Positions 35,053 through 47,273 of a stretch of DNA of 64,000 bases are shown one piece after another. Every line of letters begins with the position of its first letter. Position 1 is the stretch's first letter. Both the position numbers and the translations under genes were made by a program. Under the pieces are notes generated by a model. It saw nothing but the letters and a program-made list of their open reading frames with translations, did no database searches and was not told the DNA's origin. The DNA is from Cryptomeria japonica (Eukaryota; Streptophyta; Pinopsida; Cupressales; Cupressaceae): positions 245,169,502-245,233,501 of the forward strand of contig NC_081409.1 in the NCBI RefSeq assembly GCF_030272615.1, given 5' to 3'.

Positions 35053-38000
35053 ATGGCTTCTGCAATCCCTTCTAGTTCTACTAAACCTAAGGATGCACCT
35101 GAGTTTCTTAAAATGAAATATAATGCCCTATCTCAAATTCCCGTCAGAGTCATTGTTGAAGGCGACGTTTCAGGGTATATTGATTGCAAACTAGAAGACC
35201 TAGGGTCCCTAGTAATTCACTCCCAGCTGAGTCTGTTATGTGGAGATGATAAAAAGATTAAACTTGAATATAGCATAATAGAGAAGAAGAAATTGCATAA
35301 TGCAGTATACTTTCTTGAAGAATTCACAAAAGAACACATCAGGATCATCCTTAGTAGGGTTCATGATGATAAGATGTACCTTGAGTGAACCCATGACATA
35401 ACACCGGAGGCAATTCACGTCATGACCAGATTCTGCAATATTGGGGAAGTCCCCGTTCTTCGAAAGATCCCCAAAACCAAAATGACAGAGCTCATTGGTT
35501 TTGTGAGCGACCAACGGGCAATGACAGTCAACACCATTAAAGATGATTTGGTGAAGTATGCATGTATGGTAATTGGGTATAGAATATTATATGCTAGTAG
35601 AATGAATTTTGTTCCTTCAGTTGCGGTGCATGCCGCCTACAGGATGATAAAAGAAAATGCAGAATGTGACTTGTGTACTTGTATGCATAAACAACTCTTA
35701 GATAACCTAAAATCGATCAAATCAGACAAAACCTAGAGGTTTAAATTTGGTCAACTGCTTGTCGGTTTATTTTTCTACTTTCAAGGATATTTTCCTGGAG
35801 TTGGTGACATTCAATGGTTAATTGACCTACCAGTTTCCAGACAAATAAAGGAGAGTCTACAAGTAGTAGGAACTGCATATCCGGAGACTCTGAACAGATA
35901 TTTTGATGAATTCAAACTAAAAATGAACCAGAGAATAAGAATATTTGGTGATCTGGTTAAGAAATATGAAGATGACATATGTTTTACAATCAAAATAGAT
36001 CATTGCATAATGGAAGTGGTCGAACCCAGAAAAGATGTAGTTGGGCCTATGGGCTATGAAGTGGTAAATGATATATTGACAAGGTATGCCTCTACCCTAC
36101 TTGCTTCACCACTAGATCCCAAGAAGAAGAGGACCGGTACTTACTTAGAAAGGATCAAATCTATCGAAGTACCGAAGCAAAAAAAGAGTAAAGCAGTGCC
36201 ATCGGCATCGACACTGGTTACATCTGTTGCCAGTCCTAAAGTGACCAAGAGGTCACTAGCCAAAAAGAAACCGAAGGCTATTCCGAAAAAGGTATTTGAC
36301 AAAAAGAGGAAAACCAGGAATAACTCACTGGATTCAGAAGGTACTGAACCGGAGGTAGAAATGAAGAAGACAAGGTAATCAAGCAAGAAGACGAAGTCAA
36401 TCGGTAATGTACGAGCCACCTCTGCACCGGTAAATATAGATACTTCTTCTTACAAACCTATGACACATTGTCAAAGGACCATAAAGAATATTTGAAGAAA
36501 AGTTCTTGATGATTCAAAAGAATATTTTGATGATTTCAATGATAGTGAAAAGGAGGATGTTGAACAAGAACTCATTAAATATTTATGTATTAATGATCGA
36601 TCACCTTCTGAAATTAAATTAGTTACTTCTAAATCTTTGTATGACTCTTTGGACAACAAATGGCGCATTGCCATTGAAAAAGAGCGAGACATCAGGGAGA
36701 AAGTTTTTGCTCAATATTTTCCAGATGCCTCTAACTTAGAATTATTTGAGATTATTGACAAATACAAAGGCATTTTCTTCATGCGAAGAGGAAGACTTCA
36801 GCTACTTGGAGGCAAAACTTTTGAAGTGCAAAAAGACACCCATTTGCAGGTTAAAGCTTCTATCAAAATGCAACAAGTATCCAAAGCTAATCGACAAGCT
36901 GAGCAAGAACCTGATCTATCCACAATGAAACCGGATGAAGTCCTTGACAGTCTGACTAAAAGAATGGCAAAACAAAATGAATCCATTGATGTTAATGCAT
37001 TGGACATTGAGGATACCACTCGAGATAAGGAATCAGCTAAAAAGGAAAGAGTAGAGAAGGAAAAGGAAGAGAAAGCGGAAAAAGAGAAACAAAAAAAGGA
37101 TAGAACAGAGAAAGAAAAACAAGAGCAAGAGCAAGCAAAGAAGGCAAAACAAGAAGAAGAGAAGAAGAAGGAAGAAGAGAAGAAACAAGAAGAAGAGAAG
37201 AAGAAGAAGGAAGAAGAGAAGAAGAAGGAAGAAGAGAAAAAGAAAGAAGAAGAGAAACAAAAAGAAGAAAAGAGGAAGGAGGAAGCAGAAAAGGAAAAGG
37301 AAGAGGAGAAAAGGAGAGTACAAGAGGAAAAAGTGAAGGTCACCAAGGTAGCTCTAGAAAAAGAAGAAGAAGAGAAGAAAAAACAAGCGAAGATCAAGGC
37401 AAAAGAAGGAGGACAGACTCCTAAGACAACTGGAGATCAAGCCAAGCAGGTTGATTCCACTGATCACACCAATTTGACTCTTGCCTGTCTGACTCAATCG
37501 GTTGATGAAACTAAGCTACTATAAAGCATTCAACTAGCGCAGGAGAGATTGGATGAACTAAGGAGAAAGAAGGAGCAAGATGTCATTCAGTTTGTTGTTG
37601 ACACCCTTCCAATCTAATCCCTGGTACTAACCTCCCCAGTACCGATTCCTCGCTAGCCAAGCTCAAACTTCTTTGCACAGTCGTGGATGACCAGATACAA
37701 TGTTTGGAAGATGTTGCCCAGGCCAGTGCAAAGAAAAATCATGAAAAGGCACTCATAGTTGCCTTAGTAAAACAAATGGATGAAGACAGGGCAAAATTGA
37801 TTAAGCAAAAAGATTATATAAGTTCTGCTATGGGTGAAGGTAACCTACTTTTGAGTAAAATATGTCAGCCTTGTCTATTTTGTGAAGATGCTCTGAAATG
37901 AAGATTTAATTGCAATTGGAGTTACAGAAGTATATCGGCAACTTCAAACTGCCCTATGATTTGTTCATAGCCTATGGACAAATTGTTCATATTTACCAGC

Positions 38001-38293
38001 ATCAGATTACAAAGCTTGACTCAGAGGTCTGCCATCAGACTTGAGATATGCAAGAACTTCAGTTGCTCCTATTGCCAAAATTGCAGGTTCTTCAGAAGTG
38101 CTTCCTGAACTTGGAAGCTATTACCGTGACACAGGAAATGAGCACCATCGATGCAATGGAGGAATTAGCCTTCTAGATGAAGACTGAGAGTGAAATTGCT
38201 GCCTCACTTCTTGAGTCATGGTCTTCAGACATGAAAAATTTCATGCAAACCTTTAAGTCTCTTTTTGAAAAGTTTCACTCTTTATTGTCATGA
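35053..38293 (+). pseudogene. Second ORF (ORF2) of Element B, unknown function
   Basis: MASAIPSSST opens a frame that runs to 37524 with stops at 35386, 35734, 36376 and near 36499; two later frameshifts carry the tail through 37683-37901 and on to TGA at 38291, about 1,080 codons in all. Blocks shared with Element A are YIDCKLEDLG (Element C: YIHCYLEELG), LSRVHDD, ITPEAIHVMT, LVKKYEDDICF, VEPR, PMGYE and DNKWRIAIEKE. A lysine-rich nuclear-localisation-like segment lies near residues 380-420. A 150-residue K/E coiled coil (codons from 37030 to 37420) is specific to this copy. No enzymatic motif is visible. The shared blocks suggest selection before decay. Function unknown. Confidence 0.6.
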
Positions 38294-38550
38294 ACACATA
38301 CTCTATTTTATATTATGCAAAAAGGGGAACATTTTGCATTACTTTGTCATTGTTGGCAAAAGGGGAGTAGTGTATCTTAGAAAAATTTCTTGCAAGCATT
38401 ACAATTTCATACTTATAATTTATTTTTGCAAAGGGAGTAGTGTATATGCTTAGGGGGAGTAATTTTGTTTACGACATCTATTTTTTGTTTTGTAAGCACT
38501 TAGATGTCAAAAATTTTCTAAGTGTTGCCATCAATGCTAAAGGGGGAGAT
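38294..38550 (+). other. Repeated purine tracts and PPT of Element B
   Basis: Purine runs AAAAAGGGGAA (38321), AAAAGGGGAGTAGTGTAT (38356), AAAGGGAGTAGTGTAT (38429), AGGGGGAGTAA (38451) and AAAGGGGGAGAT (38539-38550) lie in 240 bases. The last adjoins the LTR. Confidence 0.6.
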
Positions 38551-39579
38551 TGTTGGTATTTTGATGATAATTAGTTGTGATTGTCATTGATGGACACACA
38601 CTTATTATTGTATACATTATTCTCAACTGGAAGTCATTCCAACCGGTATTGCATATCATTATGAAGATCTCAAAGCGGAATGAAGACCCCGAGTGGCAGA
38701 TAATCTTTTGATTAGAACACTATGTTCCAAGTTTTCCAGTCTTCACTTGTCAACCGATAATCGATATACTTTGTTAACCGCTATAATGTGTGATGAGGTT
38801 TCATCCACTGACACTTTGGCGGTGTTTCTGTGTTGTGTTACCAAATATGTCTAGATGCACTGTACCTAGGAAATTGTAGTCTAATCTTATTGGACCGACA
38901 TGAAATCAGGCTCCTATATGAGGACATCATGTCTAGGGTTTTAGTGTGTGTAATGTGTGAATGAAGATAAGGTCTATGCGAGAAAAGGTCTCACATAACA
39001 GAGATAGAGAGTGTGAAAATATAGAAGACTGAAGTAATGCTGGAATGCATTACCAAGGAGTTTCCAAGGATCTAATCAAGCATTATGTGCTACTATCTAG
39101 ATCATTCACTTGTTGATTACTAATATCTTCGACAAGTTTGAAACCCTTAACCAGGTAGGCCTAGCCAAGCCTATTGTAAATCCACTAACAAGGTGGTTCA
39201 CAGTTGTGGATCTAAAATCCTCTAACAGGGTAGTCTTTAACAAAACTTATCTTCTAACAAAGATATGGATTCCTAACAGGATCTGTTATGGTGAAGAACA
39301 TTGTAAGGCCTTAACCGGTCTGGTTACTATTCTGCAGATAGTTGACTTGTGAGTTTTACTCATCGTGATTTTTCCCATTTGGGTTTCCACATCAAAACAT
39401 CTTGTGTTATGGTGATTGTGCTTCTGTGGGTGAATGCTTTATTTGTTGTTTAGTTTATTTATGTTTTAATTGGTTTATTGTTTAAACTGCTACACCGGTC
39501 AATAGTTAAACTGCTTAAGAGTTTGTTTAAAAGTTTGGGCATACTAATTCACCCCCCCCCCCCCTCTTAGTATTCGTCA
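38551..39579 (+). repeat. 3' LTR of Element B
   Basis: 1,029 bp. It differs from the 5' copy by scattered substitutions and a longer C-tract near 39551-39564. Confidence 0.92.
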
Positions 39580-39793
39580 AGAATATGCAAATAGAGCCAA
39601 CTTTTGATTACTCTTAGACACTCTCGATTATGCAATCCCCAGCTCAGATTCAAACTCTGATAACTAGGAAGGGAAACAAATCTAAAAAGACCAAAATCAA
39701 GGAGGAAATAGAAGCAGACATTCAAACCACACTTGGTGGGAAATTTCCCTTATCTAGAAGACCAAGGAGGGCATGTTGCTCTCCTCAAGATCA

Positions 39794-41183
39794 ATGAAAA
39801 TCATCTCATGGAATTTCAGAGGCATTAATGCCTCTAACAAGAGAAGAAGGGTCTAGAAACAATTTGATCCATCAAGGGCAAACATAGTCATGTTACAAGA
39901 GACTAAAACATCCCCTCAAACTTTCTTACAAATAGTAGATAAATGGACTAAATGGAAATATGCCCATGTTTCAGTAGTAGGAGCCTCGGGAGGGCTCATT
40001 ACTCTTTGGAATCCAAAGACAATGGTTGCAGACATCATAATTGAGGGAAATAATTGGCTCTACTCATGAGAAAAAGAGGTTATAGGATACCCTAACAAAT
40101 CTTGTCCAACAATTTGCAAATCACAAGGTCATTATAGGAGGAGATTTCAATGCCATCACCTCACTACATGAAAAGAAAGGTGGGATTTGTCCTCCTCCAA
40201 AAGTCATCGAAGACTTTGTTTCATTCATTTCAGACAATGATCTTAAAGATGTTATTCCCACAAAGGGTTAATTCACTTGGACAAACAGAAGAAGGGACTT
40301 CTCACAAATCATTGAGAGATTAGATAGGTTTCTTATTTCTTAGCATTGGCTATTACACAATATGAAACTGGTCTCCGACATACTACCTCTTACATGTTCA
40401 TATCATTATGCAATATCATTGCAGTTCACAAATCTTCACAATCCTCCTATGCACCATCCTTCATTTAAGTTTGAAAGTATGTGGTTCAGACACCCACACT
40501 TCTTACCCTTGTTGAGACAATGGTTGGTAAGTTCTCCACAACATAATGGCACAAAAATATTTCAGTTTGAAAAAAAAATGTAGCAAATTAAGGGCAAAAT
40601 CAAAGTGTGGAATGTAGAGGTTTTTAAAAACATATTTGTGGAGAAAAACGAAATAGAAAAGCAGCTTGCAGATATTCAGGAATTCATTATTCTCCATGGC
40701 CTTGATTTAGCTACATATGATAGGCAAAAACAACTATAAGAAATCTGGGAAGAACTATGTAAAATAGAAGAAGTTTATTGGCGGCAAAAATCTAGGGAGT
40801 TATGGCTAAAAGATGGAGATAAGAATTCTAAGTTTTTTCATGCATCAACCAAGTCTAAACGTGCTTCATCAATAATTTTCTCCATTAATGGTGGTGACAC
40901 AGGTAACAAGTTCACAAATTCTATAGACATTCAAAATGAAATAGTCAATTACTTTAAAAGTCTTTTATCTCCCACCATTCCTCCTATTTCTGCTTCTACC
41001 CAAATAGAATCATAAGTTTTGGATGTCGTACCTCATCTTATCTCCCAATAGGACAATTCAAAATTAATGAAACCTTTCACTGTTGAAGAGGTTAAGAAAG
41101 TGGTTTTCTCATTGTCGTTAGATAAGGCTCCAGGCCCGAATGGGTTCACTCCATTATTCTTTTAGAAATGTTTTTGATTATGG
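39794..41183 (+). pseudogene. LINE ORF2, first part: AP-type endonuclease and RT start
   Basis: ATG at 39794 begins KIISWNFRGIN, the usual start of plant L1 endonucleases. LQETKTSP, GGDFNAI and FTWTNRRRDFSQIIERLDRF follow; these hold catalytic E, D, N and the RLDRF loop. A deletion near 40065 removes part of the endonuclease, and several stops are present. Downstream are [21 protein letters not shown] and LDKAPGPNGFTPLFF, the linker and first RT motif. The coding is cut at about 41183 by an inverted LINE and resumes near 43990. Confidence 0.8.
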
Positions 41184-41363
41184 TAAAAGCAAGTTTTGAA
41201 GGGGCCCCGAAACCCTTTACAAAAGATCGTTAAGAAAAAAGAGCATTAAGAAACAAGAAGGAACATACATCAGAAAAACCAACATAGCAACTAGCAAAAA
41301 CCAACAAAAAGCCCCACAAAACTAGCAACGACCAGCCAAAACAGACAAAGCACAGAAAAGGAA

Positions 41364-42965
41364 CTACTTTATGTTTTTCAGGGCATTAGCCAAGTTTCCG
41401 CTAATCCCATACAGTTCTTTAATATTATCCCTGAGTTTAGGGATTTCCTTAGAAGAGGCCACAACAACTTTCTTCATGCTCACCCTTGTTCTCTTTGCCG
41501 CTCCACCAGGAGTACTTTCCACAATCCCAGTCTCGATTGCATCTTCATCAATGTTAAGGTCCACAACCGGTTTGGAAGAGCTGAAGCTTTCAAGGACCTT
41601 AGAGATTTCCTCTAGGTTCTTAGTGACAATTATCAAGATATCCAGAATCATTCCCAATGGGTTTTTCATTGCATCTTTTCCTTCCTCTAGATTATCAATC
41701 TGAGCTTCCATCTTCTTAGCTTTTTCCTCCATGTCCTGCTTCCATTGCTTTTGGTACCTTTCATCTTCCTTCCTTTTCTCTTCCAACTGCTTCCCATTTT
41801 CTTCCAAATTCTTTATAAATTCATAAGTCCACCTATCAAAACCCAGTCTAGCCTCAGTTAGGTTTTTGAGATTATCCAGAAATAACCCTTCTCCAACACA
41901 CTCCTTATTCTTGCTCAGATTATCCTTGACTGTTTTCTGTTCGGGTTCCTTATTCTTCTCCTTCTCAATATCCATTTCTTTTTCCTCATTAATCTTATCA
42001 TCCTTCTCCACCATTGGCTGGCTATTGTCATTGCCTAAGCTAGCACTGTGAGTAGGACTATCTTGGTCGGACGCATCCTTAGCTTCACCTTCCTCTTCTC
42101 CCACGTCCTCATCTTTCCAACTTTCCTCACCTCCAGACTCATTCGTTTCCATCTCACTACCATCTTTTCCGGTATCCTCTGAATCATTCTTGTCCTCTTG
42201 GATTTTCATCCTAGTAGCACTTTTGCTCTTTTTGCTCTGAGTCGACTCTTCCTTGCTCAGTCCGCCTTCCTCCACCTTTCTCTTGCCTTTCCCTGGAGAC
42301 CCAGACAATCTCTTATTTTCCTGAATAGTAAGGATTTTGCAGTGCTCATATATGAGCAAAATGAGGCCACAATGAAGCACTGGGTTCAAAGGATTCTTGT
42401 TGCACTTATTAAGAGACCTCGATAGAGACCTGAAGAGGTAGTAGGGCAGGGAAACCCTTTTCTCATGCTTGAAATAATTTAACAACACAAAATGGTATGT
42501 GTGGGTCCTAGTAAAATGGCCCTCCATTGTAATGTAATCCATGATAGCATTCAACACACAGCCCCAAATTTTGTTAATTTTGGAAGCATCATAATAACCC
42601 CACGTTGCTTTACCAATTTTTGCCCTCTCCTTCTCCTTATGTGGAAAAAGCTTAACCGCGTTATTCGAAACTTTCAAATCTCTAAAAAAATTGAGACCTA
42701 AGTGGGGCATACCAGTTAGAGTCGCTATGAGGCCCGCATCCAATTTAAACCTCACACCATGGATTTTAAAAGACCCGTTACTCCAGTTTTCAGTAATTTT
42801 AGAGACTGCAAGATTAACCCTACCTTTATCGTAATTGACCAACTTCTCCATGAAATTCGTCATGAACCCTTTTTCCAACTTAGTCCATACCTTTGGCATT
42901 TCCTTCCATCTGGAGATATTGTTTGATTCCTCCCTCCTTAGATCCTCTCCCATATTCAAGTTCAA
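41364..42965 (-). CDS. LINE-encoded third ORF, unknown function
   Basis: An uninterrupted 533-residue frame starts 174 bases beyond the RNase H stop. Residues 1-215 are globular with tryptophans, an LIATLTGMPHLG block, and an IWGCVLNAIMDY...HTYHFVLLNYF...LPYYLFRSL...VLHCGLILLIYEH run. Residues 225-260 are basic with KGKRK and KKSKS (possible nuclear signal), 260-350 strongly acidic, 380-430 coiled coil, and the tail has PVVDLNIDED. The globular part resembles in layout the plant 'putative plant transposon protein' domain (Pfam Transposase_32, from memory) and the middle of ORF2 in Elements A and B. It is the only long intact coding frame in the window. Plant L1 elements normally have two ORFs, so this position is unusual. 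Confidence 0.6.
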   Translation of the reverse strand: MNLNMGEDLRREESNNISRWKEMPKVWTKLEKGFMTNFMEKLVNYDKGRVNLAVSKITENWSNGSFKIHGVRFKLDAGLIATLTGMPHLGLNFFRDLKVSNNAVKLFPHKEKERAKIGKATWGYYDASKINKIWGCVLNAIMDYITMEGHFTRTHTYHFVLLNYFKHEKRVSLPYYLFRSLSRSLNKCNKNPLNPVLHCGLILLIYEHCKILTIQENKRLSGSPGKGKRKVEEGGLSKEESTQSKKSKSATRMKIQEDKNDSEDTGKDGSEMETNESGGEESWKDEDVGEEEGEAKDASDQDSPTHSASLGNDNSQPMVEKDDKINEEKEMDIEKEKNKEPEQKTVKDNLSKNKECVGEGLFLDNLKNLTEARLGFDRWTYEFIKNLEENGKQLEEKRKEDERYQKQWKQDMEEKAKKMEAQIDNLEEGKDAMKNPLGMILDILIIVTKNLEEISKVLESFSSSKPVVDLNIDEDAIETGIVESTPGGAAKRTRVSMKKVVVASSKEIPKLRDNIKELYGISGNLANALKNIK

Positions 42966-43138
42966 AATACCAACTCTGTTCTTCTACAATTTCGGAGCTT
43001 CCTTCCCATTGTCTCTTGAAATTTTGAAAATGATAACCCACAAAGTGTGTGGAGGATTAAAATCTTTGATTAGGATTCTGCCACTTTACCAAGTTATCAT
43101 AACCTTTCTATAAATGTATAGATTACTCATTACAACTA

Positions 43139-43980
43139 TCATAATTGATTGTGTGGTCCCTCTTTCCCCATGAATCTATCCTTTCTTAGAAGATCTTTAA
43201 TATTAAAATTAATATTATCTTCCCCGTACCAAATGCTTTGAACTTCGGAATTAACGCCTAGGTTCGCCAGGCCATCCGCAACCAAATTTTTTTCTCTAAA
43301 GGCATGTTCAATTATAATAACTTTAAAGCTAGCAATAATTTCTCTAGCTTTGAAATTTATGTTTTCTATAGACCACGATGGCTCGGTTCCCCCTTCAGGC
43401 ACTTGATAATATTTAGTGAGTCTCCCTCCAGCCATAAGTTATCATGATTTAGATTCTTAGCAATAATCAAAGTATTCAAAGCTGCAGATGCTTCTGCATA
43501 ATGACTAGTTTGACTACCCAAGGGGCCAGCGACTGCGACAAGGCAACTTCCAACAAAATTCCTGACAATGCCCCCATAACCAGCTTTACTCAGATTCCCC
43601 TTTGACGCCCCATCAAAGTTGGCCTTTATCCATCCCTGAGATGGAAAGCACCACACCAAACCATCCCTACCCTTCTAATTACTTGATTTGATAATAGAAA
43701 GGTTCCACCTATCATTAAAGTCTTCTTTAGCCACTAAACCCTGATCAGTTCCATTTAAACATTCAAATATACCTCTATAGATTTTATCCACCACAACTTC
43801 AGTGTTAGCACTTTTATCCCTAAAAATCCTATTGTTGCGCTCCTTCCAGATGTTCCAGATAACATTAGGGAGAGTAAGTTTCCATAGCTCAACATTCTTA
43901 GGGTTGTAATTAGGATAGTACCATTGCTACCAGAACTCCCCCAGAGAGTTCAGGAAAACCCAGCTCAACTTCCACCTACT
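43139..43980 (-). pseudogene. LINE ORF2 C-terminus (zf-RVT linker, RNase H), truncated
   Basis: The coding begins at the truncation and has a stop at about 43677 before the RNase H. RNase H motifs are ANFDGASKGN (first Asp), YAEASAAL (Glu), LEGDSLNI (Asp) and LVADGLANLG (last Asp). A frameshift separates the first and second halves near 43370-43435. The stop at 43139 ends the protein. The four acidic residues are kept. Confidence 0.75.
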
Positions 43981-43989
43981 AAAAATAAT

Positions 43990-46141
43990 TTTCTTTATTG
44001 GTTGTAGTTGAGGAATCAAGAAGAAGCACATCGGTATTGAAAAACTTCAATACTAAAAACATTGCAATTATACCAAAAGTCAGAGAGCCAAAGACTTTTG
44101 TTGAGTTTAGGCCCATTTCATTGTGAAATACCATATATAAAATCCTTACTAAGGCAATATATTTGAGACTACAACATTTGATTCCCAAAATTGTTTCTCC
44201 TGAACAAGGTGGTTTTGTCCCTAGAAAAGACACTATTGAAGGAGCTTTAATAGCTCATGAGGTCCTACATTCAGTCCACACCTCAAATCTGCCAACCTTT
44301 ATAGTTAAACTTGCCTTGATGAAGCCATATGACAAGGTGAAATGGAGTTTCTTATTTAAAGTTTTAATCAGATTCGGGTTTTCTAAAAAATTGTGTAAAT
44401 AGATAAAAGCATGTGTATCAGGAGCTCACTTTTCAGTCGTCATAAATGGAAGTCCTACAGGGTATTTTTGCAGCCACTTAGGAAGTTAGGAAAGGAGATC
44501 CATTATCTCCTTTTTTGTTTATTATTATGACATATTCATTCAGTAGACTGATTAAAGCCAAGCATGACAAGGGTCTTTGGCAAGGGATACATATTCCACA
44601 TGCACCCATATTTGTTACTCATTCCTTATTTGTTGATGACACTTTTCTATATGAAAAATCAACAACTCAGGAAGCCGCTCATATCAAGAGGGTTCTTGAT
44701 CTTTACACATTAGTATCAAGCCAACACATCAATTCTCTCAAATCCATTATTTTCTTACTTAACACTTAAGTTCTTGTCAAAAAGAAGATCATCAAAGCTT
44801 TAGGTTTTAAGACATAAGACTTACCTAGCAATTATTTGGGTATCTCTTTTCATGGGTGCCAACAAGATATCTTATTGGAATAATGTGATTGAAAGGATTA
44901 AACAACATATATCATCATGGAAGGCTAGGTGGTTTTCTCTCTCAAGCCGCATTCGTCTTGTCAAATCAGTTTTATCAGGCATTCCAAATTACTATATTTC
45001 AGTTTTGAAAAGTCTATTATTGCACATATAGATAAAATAATTAGAAATTTTCTTTGGAAGGGGAATATCGAAAGAAAAAAAGATACCTTAATCTCTTTGA
45101 GTAATATGACATTTGGGAAAAAATCAGGAGGGATAGGACTTCATGATCTAGTTAAGTGAAACAAAGCTTTTGGAGGGAAATTAGTTTGGAAAATGTATAC
45201 AAAATCATAGTCAAAGTGGTGTCAAATCATGCAAGATAAATATTTGGATTCAAGTAATCCCATTATAATTCTATCCATTTCAAATCCCCCAGATGGTTCA
45301 ACAATGTGAAATTTTATGTTATCTTCTAGAGATGCGGTGACTCAATTTATTACATGGCAGATACACAATGGGGAATCTGCTAACTTTTGGTTTGACTCAT
45401 AGAATGGATTCCCCGCCTTAGCTCAGATTCCTCAATTGCAACTGGTGATACCAATTTTCATTCAAAAATAGGGGCATAAGCTAATAAATTATGTAAGTGG
45501 AGTTACTCCCTACTCTAAGAAAGTCATTTGCAAGGATATTGGCATTGACATTGAAGATGGATTAAGAAGACTACTTGATTCACTTCTATCATAGAGAACA
45601 ATTATCCTATCAAACAAGGAAGATAAAATTATATGGTCCCCTTCCACAAATGGAAACTATATAGTTCAAAATGGATATGCCGCATTGCAACACATGATGA
45701 ACCAACAACAATCATAGACATATTTCTTCTTTTGTTGGAATAGTGCAATCATGCCTAAAGCACGATATTTCTCATGGTTAGCACTTAAAAATAGAATTCT
45801 CACAAGCGACAAGCTGACCAAGCTCCAAATAGCCCAATAGTTCAAATGTGTCATGTGTGACTAGGTATCTGAGAATGTGGACCATCTTTTTCTTCAATGC
45901 CTTTTGCTCACCAATGTTGGAGATTTGTAACAAACAAATTAGAATTGTCAATGGCCTTCCCAAACACAATTTGGGATTTCTTTCAAGCATGGCCTACCCT
46001 CTTTAAGTCATCTCGGTTTTCTTGCATTTGGAAAATCATCCCAGCAACAGTCATGTGGTCCATATGGTGGGAACAAAATAAAAGAATATTCAAAAAGACT
46101 ACTCTGGTGGAAAAAGTGTTTTTTGAAATTGAAAATCAATT
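43990..46141 (+). pseudogene. LINE ORF2, second part: RT core and zf-RVT
   Basis: Coding resumes with VVEESRRSTSVLK and IIPKVREPKTFVEFRPIS. RT motifs are SPEQGGFVPRKDTIEGAL, LALMKPYDKVKWSFLFKVL (the catalytic D of the usual DLSKAYD motif is M here), NGSPTGYF, and FVDDTFLY with both Asp residues. The zf-RVT region has FCWNSAIMPKARYFSWLALKNRILT and a Cys/His cluster CVMCD...HLFLQC. Many stops and small frameshifts break it. Confidence 0.8.
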
Positions 46142-46289
46142 TCGGAGGTAGTAAACTCTTATGTACAGAAAAACCAGTTTGGTTGCTCAACTTTTACTTC
46201 ATGGGATGGAATAATAATAAATAAATGGAAAAATATATGTTTACCAATCATGGGTAGTCATTCCCCAATAGGCATTTCAAGTATTGCTA

Positions 46290-46711
46290 GAGCCCATACC
46301 TATTGACAACCTCCTCAATCTACTTTTGTAAAGTTGAATTTTGATGGATCATCAAGAGGTAATCCAGGTGATTCAGGGGCAAGTACTTGTATTAGAAAGC
46401 ATTTGGGGGAAATGTTAGCATATAAATCATCTGCACTTTCTCCTGGAACAAATAACATGGCAAAAGCTCAGGCCCTTTTGATTGGTCTCTCATTAGAAAA
46501 GAAAATACGAATTACTAAGATCCATATTGAAGGTGACTCCACTCTGATCACAAATGCATGTAAAAATAGGGAATCATATAATTGGAATATCATATATGTC
46601 CTAAATCAGATATGGGTTTTAATAGACTCCTTTGAAAATAATATTATCACACGTGTATACAGAGAGGGCAATAGATTGGCAGACAATTTGGCCAACTTGG
46701 GGTGTGATTAG
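46290..46711 (+). pseudogene. LINE RNase H domain
   Basis: KLNFDGSSRGNPGDSGA, IEGDSTLITNA and RLADNLANLG supply three of the four catalytic acids. The helix that should hold the glutamate reads NNMAKAQALL, with K in the place of E. The stop is at 46709. The domain removes RNA from the hybrid during LINE retrotransposition; this copy would be inactive. Confidence 0.8.
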
Positions 46712-47273
46712 GTGGAAGTGGAATCTATGAATGAGAAATTAGACAAACATTTATTCCCTGGTCTTCAACATATTCTAATTGAAGAAAAAGAAAACATTAT
46801 ACATTCTTGAAGTGATTTACATTCAATTACTAATGATTATAGTGAAGTCTATGACATAATTTCAGATCATTGAAGGTCGAAGCCATTTGCCACAAACAAA
46901 AGTTTAATAATTTCCATAGCATGCTGCTTTCAAGTCACAATCCCTGTCATTCCTGTGGAAAAATACTACTTCTTCTGCCAACCTCACTTATCATTTCAAA
47001 TCGATTGTCTTTTAATCTCAACACGAGTTCTAAGGATATTGGTGTGTGTTTTAGTATGATGGAAATGACTCCTTATTTATTAACTAAGGATTTGTACAAG
47101 ATCAACTTGATTCTTTTTGCCAGATGTCGATTTGTCCTTCTTCCTCCAAGCCGAGTTAAATTCAACCTTTGTTAGCTACCTTGCACCACTTTCTTCTAAT
47201 TCATGTGCAACATAGTTTTTAAACTTGCGGTTGAGCTGTGAAAGCCAAGCTTGAAGGTGGTGAAGTAGTTTGA
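46712..47273. other. LINE spacer between RNase H and third ORF
   Basis: No convincing coding region. Frames here are short and lack protein-like motifs. Confidence 0.5.

Larger units (their letters stand above)
32236..39579 (+). mobile_element. Element B: complete pol-less LTR retroelement, TSD AGAAT
   Basis: LTRs at 32236-33258 and 38551-39579 begin TGTTGGTATT and end in TCA or GTCA. AGAAT flanks both sides (32231-32235, 39580-39584), so this is one complete 7.34-kb insertion. The interior has the tRNA-iMet primer site, a gag-like frame, an AAACCCTAG-containing leader, the long ORF2, reiterated purine tracts and a PPT. No polymerase, protease, integrase or RNase H motif is present anywhere in 5.3 kb. 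Because the element is bounded by intact ends and a perfect TSD, the lack of pol is not a product of the window or of later truncation. Confidence 0.92.
41184..43980 (-). mobile_element. 5'-truncated LINE, inverted, nested in the larger LINE
   Basis: On the minus strand the piece begins within the zf-RVT to RNase H linker (NVIWNIWKERNNRIFRDKS), continues through RNase H, then a 533-codon ORF, and ends in a 3' UTR with GGGTTTCGGGGCCCC, a common plant LINE 3' motif. 5' truncation is normal for LINE insertion. Host LINE coding stops at about 41183 and resumes at about 43990. I could not define a convincing target duplication or A-tail. Confidence 0.7.

Noticed and set aside
36798-37397. 199-codon Ser/Phe-rich minus-strand ORF
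   Set aside because: Shadow of the K/E coiled coil of Element B ORF2.
2518-38293. ORF2 as a plant mobile domain protein
   Set aside because: The PMD signature seen at 13692-15190 is absent from ORF2.
41170-44001. Target-site duplication of the inverted LINE
   Set aside because: The flanks GATTATGG and CTTTATTGG match too poorly to claim a duplication.
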